DNA from: Bordetella parapertussis
GTDB lineage: Bacteria > Pseudomonadota > Gammaproteobacteria > Burkholderiales > SG8-41
Direction of reading: 5' to 3'
Assembly: GCA_945864585.1 (NCBI GenBank)
Contig: CAMBCF010000023.1
Location: forward strand, 1 to 51,303
DNA length: 51,303 bases
In this document: piece after piece, positions 7,763 through 15,704 of the stretch
How positions within the stretch are numbered: the first letter of the stretch is position 1
Layout: every line of letters begins with the position of its first letter
Translations under genes and position numbers: made by a program
The notes under the pieces: generated by a model
What the model was told of the DNA's origin: nothing
What the model saw: the letters and a program-made list of their open reading frames with translations, nothing else
Databases searched by the model: none

Positions 7763-8590
7763 ATGATGAATAACTTCCTGGACCTCTATTTCAAGCGCAT
7801 TCAATATTCCCAATCCCCCAGGGTGAATTTGCAAACCTTGCAGGATTTGCACCTTTTACACCTGCAGCACATTCCCTACGAGAACCTTAGCGTTTTTTGC
7901 CACCAGCCCGTCAGTCTCGATCAGGAAACGCTGACTGAAAAAATGTTATTGCGTCAGCGCGGCGGATATTGCTTTGAGCAAAATGGTTTGTTTTCGATGG
8001 TGCTTGCGGAACTTGGTTTTAACTGCCATCCCAATATGGCGCGTGTTCACCGCAATCGTCCTGAGCCGGGCGGGCGCACCCATCATGTTAATTTTGTGGC
8101 GCTTGAAGGGCAAAGCTGGCTTTGTGACGTAGGTTTTGGCGGATCGGGATTCAGGCATCCCTTGATGCTGCAGGCAGACGTCGAAGTTGAGCAGTTGGGG
8201 GAAATCTATCGCTTGCAAAAGAACGATGTGCATGGCTTTTATCTACAGAAGAAAATAGAACAAGCGTGGTATCCGCTTTATACTTTTCGAATTGAACCGG
8301 CCATGCCCATAGATATGGAGATGGCCAATTTTTATACTTCGAATAGTCCGGACTACGTTTTTCGAAAATGTATTATTGGCACCAAAATGACATCACGAGG
8401 GCGTGTCACACTCCTGGATCATACGTTTAAATATTTTGATCTGGTTAAAGGCACAATGGAGACAGAAGCTGTCACTGAGTTTGCAACCTATCTTGGAAAT
8501 TTACGGGAGCATCTCGGTGTGCAGTTAAATGCGTCAGAGCAAGCTTCGCTAAAAAGTCGCTTTGCAACACTTAAGCTGCCCGACACTTAA
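7763..8590 (+). CDS. arylamine N-acetyltransferase
   Basis: This 275-aa protein has the complete NAT catalytic triad: Cys70 in LRQRGGYCFEQN, His107/108 in GGRTHHVNFV and Asp122 in LCDVGFGG. NATs transfer the acetyl group of acetyl-CoA to arylamines or hydrazines through a cysteine thioester. N-terminal IPYENLSVF is also typical. The ATG at 7763 (MMNNF) is preferred to a TTG at 7742; the ribosome site is weak in either case. By eye the gene is more AT-rich than its neighbours, especially 8200-8560, which suggests acquisition from elsewhere. It lies between two PrpD genes with no clear pathway link. Confidence 0.9.
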   Translation: MMNNFLDLYFKRIQYSQSPRVNLQTLQDLHLLHLQHIPYENLSVFCHQPVSLDQETLTEKMLLRQRGGYCFEQNGLFSMVLAELGFNCHPNMARVHRNRPEPGGRTHHVNFVALEGQSWLCDVGFGGSGFRHPLMLQADVEVEQLGEIYRLQKNDVHGFYLQKKIEQAWYPLYTFRIEPAMPIDMEMANFYTSNSPDYVFRKCIIGTKMTSRGRVTLLDHTFKYFDLVKGTMETEAVTEFATYLGNLREHLGVQLNASEQASLKSRFATLKLPDT

Positions 8591-8634
8591 CGTTTTTGTA
8601 GATACTCTGTTCGATGTTAACGATTGTTTTGAAA

Positions 8635-8732
8635 TTTGGTAGGGTGGGCACGCACTTTGTGCCCACGCGGCGCAGTGAATTCACGTTCGCCGACGTGGGC
8701 AAAACAAAGTACGTTTTGCCCACCCTACCAAA
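8635..8732. repeat. 98-bp MITE-like hairpin element
   Basis: The ends are perfect 16-bp inverted repeats: TTTGGTAGGGTGGGCA at 8635-8650 and its complement at 8717-8732. Inside, CACTTTGTGCCCACG (from about 8653) pairs imperfectly with CGTGGGCAAAACAAAGT (from about 8694), so almost the whole element can fold into one long hairpin. A degenerate second copy of the ends follows at about 8748-8842 (GTAGAGTGG and TTGCCCACCCTA). Together they fill the 275-base gap 8591-8865 and place the hairpins immediately upstream of the GTG start at 8866. No transposase is associated. Confidence 0.75.
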
Positions 8733-8865
8733 CCATTTTTTGAGATTTTGTAGAGTGGTCAAAATGCTTTTTGATTTGCCCGCGCAGTCGAGTGTGATCA
8801 AAGCGGTACCCTGTGGGCAAAAAAATCTTGCCCACCCTAAGGTTTTTTTTGATGAGGCAAGTTCC

Positions 8866-10230
8866 GTGACCGTCGTCGAACAACTATCCACCTACGCCGC
8901 CAACCTGCGCTACGAAGACCTCCCTCCGGAAGTCATCAAGACCGCCAAGCGCGTGATCATCGATTCCATCGGCTGTGCGCTCGGCGGTTACGGCAGTGCG
9001 CCGGAAAAAATCGCGCGCGAGCTGGCGGACATGACCACCAGCAAGCAGCCCGCGACCGTGATGGTGAGCGGCCTGAAAACCAGTCCTGAACTGGCGACAT
9101 TCGCCAACGGCGTGATGATACGGTTTCTGGATTACAACGACGGCTACACCAGCACCGGCGAGTCGGGGCATCCGAGCGACAGCATCGCCGCGGTCCTGAC
9201 TGCCGCTGAAATCAACCAGCGTTCCGGCAAGGATGTCATTCTGGCAACGGTGCTGGCATACGAGATGTTTTGCCGCATTTGTGACGAGGTTGATTTGAAG
9301 CCCTTGGGTTATGACCACGTAACCGTCGGCGGCATGGCAAGCACCGTGGCGGCGGCGTGGTTGTTCGGGTTAAAGGGCAAGCAGTTTGAACACTGCCTGC
9401 AACTGGGCATCGCGCCCAACAACGCGCTGTATCAAACCCGCATCGGCAATGTGTCGATGTGGAAGGGTTGCGCTTATGCCAACGCCAGCCGCAACGCGGT
9501 GTTCGCGGCGATGCTGGCGGCGCGTGGCATGACAGGGCCATCGCCGATATTCGAAGGGGTCGGCGGCTACTTCAAAGCCGTGGCGCGCAAGTCGTTTACG
9601 CTCGATAAACTCGGCGGCAAGGATGGCGCGCCGTTCAAGATCATGGAATGCCTGATCAAGCGCTTTCCGCTGGGCCAGTATTCGCAGACGGTGGTGGAGG
9701 CCGCACTGCAAATGCGCGAGAAGGTCGCCTCCCCCGACGATATCGCCGAAATTCAGATCGAAACCGTGACCACGGCAATAGTGCTGATGGCCGACACACC
9801 GGAGAAGTGGGAACCGCCCAATCGGGAAACCGCCGATCACAGTATGCCGTATACGGTGGCAGTGGCGCTGATCCACGGCGACGTGCAGGAAGAACACTTT
9901 GACGATGCGCATGTGTTCAACCCGGCGATCCGTGCGCTCACCCGCCGCGTGAAAATAAAGGCCTCCGCCGAAGCCGATAAACACATGCCGGCGGCGATGC
10001 GTTGTTATTTCAAGCTCATCACCCAGTCAGGCGCGGAATTCAGCACGGTGGTCGATCATCATCGCGGGCATTTTAAAAATCCGATGACGGATGCCGAGAT
10101 CGAAAAGAAATTTCGCACACTGGCGCAGAAGGTGCTGCCGGATGCGCAAACCAATCGCTTGCTTGAATGGTTGTGGAAGTTGGAGGATGCAGCCGATGCG
10201 GGCGAGATTCCGCGATTGACGGTTGTGTAG
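8866..10230 (+). CDS. MmgE/PrpD family protein (ADHSMPY branch)
   Basis: This 454-aa protein starts at GTG 8866 (VTVVEQLSTYAANLRYEDLP), preceded by GATGAGG. Upstream in-frame codons belong to the hairpin repeat and are not family-like. Marks include IDSIGCALGGYGSAPEKI, FANGVMIRFLDYNDGYTSTG, MWKGCAYANASRNAVFAAML and ETADHSMPYTVAVALIHG with Asp324-His325. The ADHSMPY signature matches 2-methylcitrate-dehydratase-type proteins, although many members have other, unknown hydratase substrates. It closely resembles the protein at 27323. Its TAG stop lies inside a palindromic element (10227-10343), and the Bug gene at 10361 follows, so the two may be co-transcribed. Confidence 0.88.
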   Translation: MTVVEQLSTYAANLRYEDLPPEVIKTAKRVIIDSIGCALGGYGSAPEKIARELADMTTSKQPATVMVSGLKTSPELATFANGVMIRFLDYNDGYTSTGESGHPSDSIAAVLTAAEINQRSGKDVILATVLAYEMFCRICDEVDLKPLGYDHVTVGGMASTVAAAWLFGLKGKQFEHCLQLGIAPNNALYQTRIGNVSMWKGCAYANASRNAVFAAMLAARGMTGPSPIFEGVGGYFKAVARKSFTLDKLGGKDGAPFKIMECLIKRFPLGQYSQTVVEAALQMREKVASPDDIAEIQIETVTTAIVLMADTPEKWEPPNRETADHSMPYTVAVALIHGDVQEEHFDDAHVFNPAIRALTRRVKIKASAEADKHMPAAMRCYFKLITQSGAEFSTVVDHHRGHFKNPMTDAEIEKKFRTLAQKVLPDAQTNRLLEWLWKLEDAADAGEIPRLTVV

Positions 10231-10343
10231 GGCGCAATCCCATTGCGCCGCATGGCAATCCCATTGCGCCGCATGGTGCGTACGCGCTACACATTCGGCG
10301 CAATGGGACAAGGGAACACTTGAAGCGGAGCATTGCGCCCTAC
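10227..10343. repeat. palindromic GCGCAAT element supplying the PrpD stop codon
   Basis: Outer 12-bp inverted repeats are GTAGGGCGCAAT (10227-10238) and ATTGCGCCCTAC (10332-10343). Inside, a 21-bp unit (GCAATCCCATTGCGCCGCAT plus one G) occurs twice in tandem at 10234-10254 and 10255-10275, and an inverted partner CGGCGCAATGGG lies near 10298. The TAG stop of the PrpD gene (10228-10230) is within the left arm, so the last codons of that protein may have been replaced when the element arrived. Confidence 0.7.
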
Positions 10344-10360
10344 AAAATGCAGGAGAGGGT

Positions 10361-11338
10361 ATGAATATAAGTATTTGTTTTTATTCACTATTTTTAACAA
10401 CCGCTATTGCGGGGGCAATGCCTGCGCAAGCCGCCGATCCCGCCTACCCCACACGCCCGATCCGCCTGTTGGTGCCCTTTGCACCCGGCGGCGGCTCGGA
10501 CACCACTGCGCGCATACTCACGCCCAAACTTCACGAAGCGATGGGCCAGGCGTGGGTGGTCGACAACCGCGGCGGTGCGGGCGGCAATCTCGCGGCAGAG
10601 ATTGTCGCCAGGGCGAATCCCGATGGTTACACCGTCTTCCTCGGATTCAATACCGTGCTCACGGTGAATCCCACGCTGTATAAATTGAACTTCAGCATGG
10701 AGAAGGACTTGGTGCCGGTGACGCTGCTCGCCACCGCGCAATACATCATGGTGCTGCACCAGAGCGTGCCTGCGAACAATCTCAAGGAGTTCATCGCGCT
10801 GGCGAAGCAAAAACCGGGTGCATACAATTTTTCATCGGGCGGCATGGGCACGCCTCTGCACCTGGCGGCAGAGTTATTCAGCAAGCGAGCCGGCATCAAG
10901 ATGGTACACGTCGCTTACAAGGGCGGCAGCCCAGCCGCTGCCGCGCTGCTCGGCGGCGAAGTGCAAGTGCTGTTCGGCAGCATTGCGGCGTCGATGCCGC
11001 ACGTAAAATCCGGCAGGCTGAAAGCATTCGCTACCACTGGCGCGCGCCGCTCCAAAGTTGCACCGGATTTGCCGACGATGATCGAGCTGGGCTTTCCCGG
11101 ATTCGATGTGGGCTCGTGGTACGCGTTTCTGGTTCCCACGCATACACCGCCGGTGGTGGTGCGCCGGCTGCGTGACGAGGCACTCAAGGTGATTTCAATT
11201 CCCGACGTGCAGCAGGCATTGTCGCGTCAGGGGCTGGAGCCGGAAACCAGCACGCCACAGGAACTGGCCGCGCGCATTAAGAGCGAAACCGCGACCTGGG
11301 CGCAGGTGATTAAAGAAGCGGGGATCAAGGGGGAGTAG
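10361..11338 (+). CDS. Bug/TctC-family periplasmic solute-binding protein
   Basis: This complete 325-aa binding protein starts at ATG 10361, with AGGAGAGGGT directly upstream. The signal peptide MNISICFYSLFLTTAIAGAM ends near AQAADPAYP. Family marks are TRPIRLLVPFAPGGGSDTT, VVDNRGGAGGNLAAE, NPDGYTVFLGFNTVLTVNP, MVHVAYKGGSPAAAALL, GRLKAFATTGARR and TATWAQVIKEAGIKGE. The first codons of the signal peptide are formed by the AT-rich motif TAAGTATTTGTTTTTAT, which recurs elsewhere in the window. It probably forms a unit with the upstream PrpD gene. A 3' fragment of a second Bug gene follows within 10 bases. Confidence 0.9.
   Translation: MNISICFYSLFLTTAIAGAMPAQAADPAYPTRPIRLLVPFAPGGGSDTTARILTPKLHEAMGQAWVVDNRGGAGGNLAAEIVARANPDGYTVFLGFNTVLTVNPTLYKLNFSMEKDLVPVTLLATAQYIMVLHQSVPANNLKEFIALAKQKPGAYNFSSGGMGTPLHLAAELFSKRAGIKMVHVAYKGGSPAAAALLGGEVQVLFGSIAASMPHVKSGRLKAFATTGARRSKVAPDLPTMIELGFPGFDVGSWYAFLVPTHTPPVVVRRLRDEALKVISIPDVQQALSRQGLEPETSTPQELAARIKSETATWAQVIKEAGIKGE
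10368..10384 (+). promoter_or_regulatory. AT-rich dispersed motif, copy A
   Basis: TAAGTATTTGTTTTTAT is identical to copy B at 23052-23068, and the match extends six more bases (TTCACT then A) in both. One-mismatch and two-mismatch versions are at 42035-42051 (minus strand) and 27015-27030. Here it lies inside the start of a Bug gene and is translated. The role is unknown; the label is a placeholder. Confidence 0.35.
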
Positions 11339-11344
11339 TGATTA

Positions 11345-12007
11345 ACTATCAAGTTGCCCTACGACTCGAACAAGGACTTGCAGACGGTGGTGCAGTTGGC
11401 ATTCGGGCAGCATCTGATGACGGTAACGTTGTCGCTTCCGATAAAGTCGGTTTTGGAACTGGTCGACTACGCAAAGCATAATCCGGGCAAACTGTACTTT
11501 GGTTCATCGGGCAGCGGTTCCAGTCAGCATGTGGGCATGGAATTGTTCAAACTCATGACCGCTACGCAGATAGTGCACGTGCCCTACAAGGCCATTCAAC
11601 AGGCGATCACCGGAGTGATCGGGGGAAGAATACACCTTACCTTTGACAACCTGGCGTCGATGCTGCCGCACGTGCGCTCGGGCCGTGTGCGCGCGATCGG
11701 CGTGACCGGCCCCAGGCGCACGCCCGCGATGCCGGATCTGCCCGCGATCTCGGAGGCCGGTGTTCCCGGCTTCGAAGTCACCACCTGGAGCGGGGTTGTG
11801 GTACCTGCGGGTGTGTCCAAAGCCGTGGTCGCGAGACTCAACGCAGAGATCAATAAAGCACTCGCATCGTCAACGGCAAAAGAGATACTCGCCGGCAGCG
11901 GCTACGAGCTGGTGGGCGGCACGCCGGAGCAGTTCGACACCTTCGTCAAGAAAGAAATCGTGAAGTGGGCTGACGTCGTCAAGCGTTCCGGTGCGAAGGT
12001 GGATTGA
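11345..12007 (+). pseudogene. Bug/TctC solute-binding protein, 5' third missing
   Basis: The frame opens right after the preceding Bug gene (a TGA at 11339-11341 blocks it upstream) and begins with KLPYDSNKDLQTVVQLAFGQ, a position about 110 residues into the family fold. It then runs intact: KLYFGSSGSGSSQHVGMELF, IVHVPYKAIQQAITGVIGGR, GRVRAIGVTGPRRTPAMPDL and WADVVKRSGAKVD. There is no signal peptide or N-terminal lobe, so no periplasmic protein can be made. The clean boundary next to an intact Bug tail suggests recombination between tandem Bug genes. Confidence 0.85.
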
Positions 12008-12010
12008 ACC

Positions 12011-13024
12011 TTAGTCCGCCTTGATATTCGCGTCCTTGATGACGCGCGCCCACTTCGCCGATTCGGCTTTCATGAATGCACCAAACGCCTTAGGGTTGCT
12101 GTCCACCGGGTCGGTGCCCTGCGCGATCAGTTTTTCACGCAATTCCGGGATGTTCATGGCCTTCACGATTTCGCTGTGCAGGCGTTCGATTGCGCGTGCC
12201 GGCGTGCGCGTGGGGGCGACCAATCCATACCAGTTGACTACCTCGAAGCCTTTCAGCGTTTCGTTCATCGCAGGCACTTCGGGCAGGAATGACAGGCGTT
12301 TGGGGCCGCTGGTCGCAACCGCGCGCACTCTGCCGGACTTCAAGTGTTGCAGTCCGATGGGTACGGCGTCGAAGCCTAACTGCACCTGACCACCCAGCAG
12401 ATCGTTAAATCCCGGCGCGCTGCCCTTATACGGCACATGCACCGCCTTGATGCCGGCCATGTTGTTGAGCAGTTCACCCGCCAGGTGCGGCAGGCTGCCG
12501 TTGCCCGCCGAATAGAAGTTGACCTTACCTGCATGGGTCTTCACATGCGCGATGAGTTCGTCGAGCGACTTCGCGGGTAGTTTGGGATTCATGTAGAGCA
12601 GGAACGGCACCGATGAAGTCTGCATGATCGGCGCGAAGTCGCGCTCGATGTTAAACGGCAGGTTTGTCGCCAGCACGGGATTCACGCTCAGATTGCCGGT
12701 GGTGCCGATAAACAGCGTGTGGCCGTCGGCATTCGATTTCGCGACGATGTCGATAGCGACGATGCCGTTGGCGCCGGGGCGGTTGTCGACGATCACTTGC
12801 TGACCAAAGCTGTCGCTCAGTCGAACTGCAAGCAGCCGTGCCACCACATCGATACCGCCGCCGGGCGGAAAGCCCACCACGATGCGCACCGGGCGCAGCG
12901 GCCAAGCCTGTCCTGATCCCTTTGACAAGCTCAGGACAGGCTCTGACGAAGCGGATTGTGCGTGGATTGCGGTAGTGATCGTAAGCAGCATGATCGCTAC
13001 GCCGTGAAGAATCGCTCGCTGCAT
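12011..13024 (-). CDS. Bug/TctC-family solute-binding protein with a repeat-encoded insert
   Basis: This complete 337-aa protein starts at ATG 13024 (MQRAILHGVAIMLL) with AAGGACATCC upstream. After the signal segment AIHAQSAS comes SEPVLSLSKGSGQAW, which is encoded by a palindromic DNA repeat (12907-12940) and lies exactly where cleavage and mature start would fall. The mature part follows family form: LRPVRIVVGFPPGGGIDVVA, VIVDNRPGANGIV, DGHTLFIGTTGNLSVNP, VHVPYKGSAPGF and WARVIKDANIKAD. It is more like the protein at 192 than the others. It converges with the Bug fragment ending at 12007. Whether the insert affects export is unknown. Confidence 0.9.
   Translation of the reverse strand: MQRAILHGVAIMLLTITTAIHAQSASSEPVLSLSKGSGQAWPLRPVRIVVGFPPGGGIDVVARLLAVRLSDSFGQQVIVDNRPGANGIVAIDIVAKSNADGHTLFIGTTGNLSVNPVLATNLPFNIERDFAPIMQTSSVPFLLYMNPKLPAKSLDELIAHVKTHAGKVNFYSAGNGSLPHLAGELLNNMAGIKAVHVPYKGSAPGFNDLLGGQVQLGFDAVPIGLQHLKSGRVRAVATSGPKRLSFLPEVPAMNETLKGFEVVNWYGLVAPTRTPARAIERLHSEIVKAMNIPELREKLIAQGTDPVDSNPKAFGAFMKAESAKWARVIKDANIKAD
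12907..12940. repeat. palindromic repeat translated inside a Bug signal region
   Basis: Perfect 10-bp arms CCTGTCCTGA (12907-12916) and TCAGGACAGG (12931-12940) enclose a 14-base loop, TCCCTTTGACAAGC. On the minus strand it encodes EPVLSLSKGSGQ. It belongs to a known kind of interspersed palindrome in beta/gammaproteobacteria that can sit inside genes without breaking the frame. A half-copy is at 1093-1113. Confidence 0.75.
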
Positions 13025-13091
13025 TGGATGTCCTTGTGTTTCGCGGTAGGATAGCACGACGAAATCCTGAACCTACAGCGGAGAAGCACAG

Positions 13092-13778
13092 ATGAAAGAC
13101 ACCTTGCATGTCGGCCTGATGGTGCCGATCAACAACACCACTATGGAACGTGAATTACTGGCGTGGCTGCCCGCCGGGTCAACCTGTGCGACGCAGCGTA
13201 TACCGCGCGGCAAAGGGTTGTTGTCGAAGGAGACCTTGCCTGAATACGTGGCGCAGGCGCTCAAGCTTGCAGAAGCATTTGATGATCCCAAGGTGGATGT
13301 CGTTGCGTATGGCTGCACCGCGGCAGGATTTATTTCCGGTCCTGCGGGCGACGCCGCATTGCAAAGTGATCTTGCTGTCATCACCGGGAAAAATGTAGTG
13401 ACTACCGCGCGTTCGATGGTGCTCGCATTGCAGGAAATTGGCGCAACAAAAATCGCGCTGGTGACGCCCTATATCGATGCGGTGAACACGCAGTTGAAAG
13501 CGTTTCTGGCCGATGGCGGTATCGAGGTCAAACGTTTCAACAGCTTTTACGCGCAGAACACCGATGAACTCGGCCGCATCGAAGCGCATCAGGTGGCCAA
13601 GCTCGCGCGCGAGACCATGCGCGATGATTGCGAAGCGATGTTCATCGGCTGCTCACAGTTGCCGACGTTTGAAATTCTCGGCGACCTGCAACGTGAATTC
13701 GGGCGGCCCGCTTTTTCGTCGATACAAGTCACCGCGGCTCGCGCGCAGCGCGCTGCGCAAGGGCAGGTTGCCGCATGA
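13092..13778 (+). CDS. Asp/Glu racemase superfamily protein (maleate isomerase / arylmalonate decarboxylase-like)
   Basis: This 228-aa cytosolic protein starts at ATG 13092 after GGAGAAG. It carries the two active-site cysteines of the superfamily: Cys75 in VVAYGCTAAGF and Cys187 in FIGCSQLPT, with N-terminal MVPINNTTMERELLAW. Two-cysteine members include maleate cis-trans isomerase, Asp/Glu and hydantoin racemases; arylmalonate decarboxylase has one. The spacing and the NNTTME motif fit maleate-isomerase-like proteins best. It is followed after 25 bases by a fumarate-reductase-type flavoprotein, so a two-step conversion of an unsaturated dicarboxylate is conceivable. The substrate is not determined by sequence. 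Confidence 0.8.
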   Translation: MKDTLHVGLMVPINNTTMERELLAWLPAGSTCATQRIPRGKGLLSKETLPEYVAQALKLAEAFDDPKVDVVAYGCTAAGFISGPAGDAALQSDLAVITGKNVVTTARSMVLALQEIGATKIALVTPYIDAVNTQLKAFLADGGIEVKRFNSFYAQNTDELGRIEAHQVAKLARETMRDDCEAMFIGCSQLPTFEILGDLQREFGRPAFSSIQVTAARAQRAAQGQVAA

Positions 13779-13803
13779 TGCAGCGTAAAAAAACAACTGC
13801 GGC

Positions 13804-15210
13804 ATGACAACACCTGAATTCGATTTAATCAGCGTAGGGGGCGGTTACGCAGGCCTCGCTGCTGGCAGCCGCGCTGCACAACTCGGTCTTAGAGCCGCCG
13901 TTCTGGAACGTGGCAGCGAAGAACTCTACGCCTGCAACTCGCGCTACGCAGGCGGTGTGCTGCATGTGTCGTATACGGACCCAAAAAGCTCACGTGAAGA
14001 ACTCACGCACGCGCTCAACGAAATCATGGGAGGGCACGCCGACACTGTGCTGGTCGATGCCATCGCCACCCACGCCGGCCGCGCGGTGGAGTGGCTGCGC
14101 AGCGAAGGCGCGAGCTTCGCGCGTGCCAACACTGCGAGTTGGCGGAACTGGGTGCTTGCGCCACTGCGTCCGCCGGTGACGCAAATGGACTGGCAGGGCC
14201 GCGGCTCCGATGTTGCATTGCGCGTCCTCGAGAAAAATCTTGCGCTGCGTGGCGGTGTGCTGCACAGAAATACGCAAGTTATTGATTTAATTATGGAAAA
14301 TGGAGTGTGTGCCGGCGTGCGCGCAATCCAGGGTGAGACCCCAATTGAATATCGCGCGCGCGCCGTGGTGCTCGCGGACGGTGGCTTTCAAGCCAACACC
14401 GAGATGGCGGGGCTATACCTTACACCCGCACCGCTATCGCTCAAGCAACGCAACGCCGGCACCGGCCTTGGCGATGGCATACACATGGCGCGTGCGGCGG
14501 GTGCGGCGATCAGCAAGCTCGATGCGTTCTATGGGCATGTGCTGTCGCGCGACGCCATGCACAACGACCGCGTGTGGCCGTATCCGCAGCTTGATGAACT
14601 GGCGGCGGCGGGTTTGCTGGTCAACAAGAGCGGGCAGCGCATCGGCGACGAGGGCATGGGCGGCGTTTATTTGGCGAACATCATTGCGCGTGAGGCTGAT
14701 CCGCTGGGCGCTTCGGTTATTTTCGACGATGCCATTTGGCAGGGGCCAGGACGCGCGGCGGCGATTCCACCGAATCCGGCATTGCTAAGCGCAGGCGGCA
14801 CGCTGTATAAGGCCGGCAGCATCCCGGAACTCGCATCGAAACTGAACATCGCTGCGGCCGCGCTTGACGCCACAGTGCGTGACTACAATGCCGCGCTGGC
14901 GTCCGGCAAATTGAGCAAACTGCAACCCCTGCGCTCGGCTACGCGCCGCCAGCCGCTGCCGCTGACCACCGCGCCGTTCTATGGCGCGCCAGCGTGTGCC
15001 GGGTTGACCTACACCATGGGCGGCATCTGTATCAGCGGCAACGCCGAAGCGCTGCGCGCGGATCGCACGCCGATTGCCGGTTTGTATGCTGCAGGTGCTA
15101 CCACCGGCGGGCTGGAAGGCGGGCCAGCGGTGGGTTATGCCGGCGGCTTGATGAAGGCATTGACGTTGGGCTTGCTGGCGGCGGAACATGTGGCGGGCGG
15201 GCGCAAATAA
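13804..15210 (+). CDS. FAD-dependent dehydrogenase, TcuA / fumarate-reductase flavoprotein family
   Basis: This 468-aa protein has the Rossmann FAD motif SVGGGYAGLAAGSRAAQLGL at residues about 10-30, the ERGSEE ribose-binding acid, RYAGGVLHVSY, and the C-terminal FAD site IAGLYAAGATTGGLEGGPAV followed by GYAGG. The arrangement FAD domain, capping domain, FAD domain is that of succinate dehydrogenase/fumarate reductase flavoproteins. The overall form is closest to tricarballylate dehydrogenase (TcuA), which oxidises tricarballylate to cis-aconitate. The latter would link it to the neighbouring PrpD/aconitate-type and Bug genes, but the substrate is inferred. The ribosome-binding site is weak; translation may be coupled to 13092-13778. 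Confidence 0.82.
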   Translation: MTTPEFDLISVGGGYAGLAAGSRAAQLGLRAAVLERGSEELYACNSRYAGGVLHVSYTDPKSSREELTHALNEIMGGHADTVLVDAIATHAGRAVEWLRSEGASFARANTASWRNWVLAPLRPPVTQMDWQGRGSDVALRVLEKNLALRGGVLHRNTQVIDLIMENGVCAGVRAIQGETPIEYRARAVVLADGGFQANTEMAGLYLTPAPLSLKQRNAGTGLGDGIHMARAAGAAISKLDAFYGHVLSRDAMHNDRVWPYPQLDELAAAGLLVNKSGQRIGDEGMGGVYLANIIAREADPLGASVIFDDAIWQGPGRAAAIPPNPALLSAGGTLYKAGSIPELASKLNIAAAALDATVRDYNAALASGKLSKLQPLRSATRRQPLPLTTAPFYGAPACAGLTYTMGGICISGNAEALRADRTPIAGLYAAGATTGGLEGGPAVGYAGGLMKALTLGLLAAEHVAGGRK

Positions 15211-15704
15211 CGTGTCCATGGCATACACGAGCACCTGCATGATACGGGCAACGCGGACGCGACTGCCGCGCGGATGGACGGTCATATCACCGTGGCGGGT
15301 TAACTGGGGTGGGCCAAGCGTATTTAATCGAGCCGCTTGCTCGACACGACGCAATAAAAAAAGCGATCGCCAAGACGCAATAGCGGTTGCATGCAAACCA
15401 GCGGAATCGCTGCCATCGCTCCCCGGATTACATTTTATTTCAAACGGGCTGCACGCGCTGAAACCTTGACGAGCCAAGGATTACCTGGATCTCCCTGTGT
15501 GGATTTTTTGCAAATTCAGGCTTGGTTGCAGTCAATGATGCAGTCTGCTTGAGCACCACTGACATCATGAAAACTATGCTGCCGCGGCACGATTTTGGCT
15601 AAGGCGTCAAGCAAGCACAATGCAACAATGAAGTGCTTGCGCGTGTGGTTCGCTGCGGTATTGCGTGTTAAGGTACCGTCCTTCGAAGCTGAGCTCCTGC
15701 AATC
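15211..15704. other. 494-base gap without a recognisable gene
   Basis: No reading frame of convincing family type was found. The stretch holds two short direct matches (CGACACGACGCAATA and CCAAGACGCAATAG near 15343-15384) and several AT-rich tracts. It presumably contains the promoter of the desaturase gene at 15705. A TTGCGTGTTAAGGTACCGT segment near 15660 could be part of it, but no good -35/-10 pair was evident. Confidence 0.4.
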
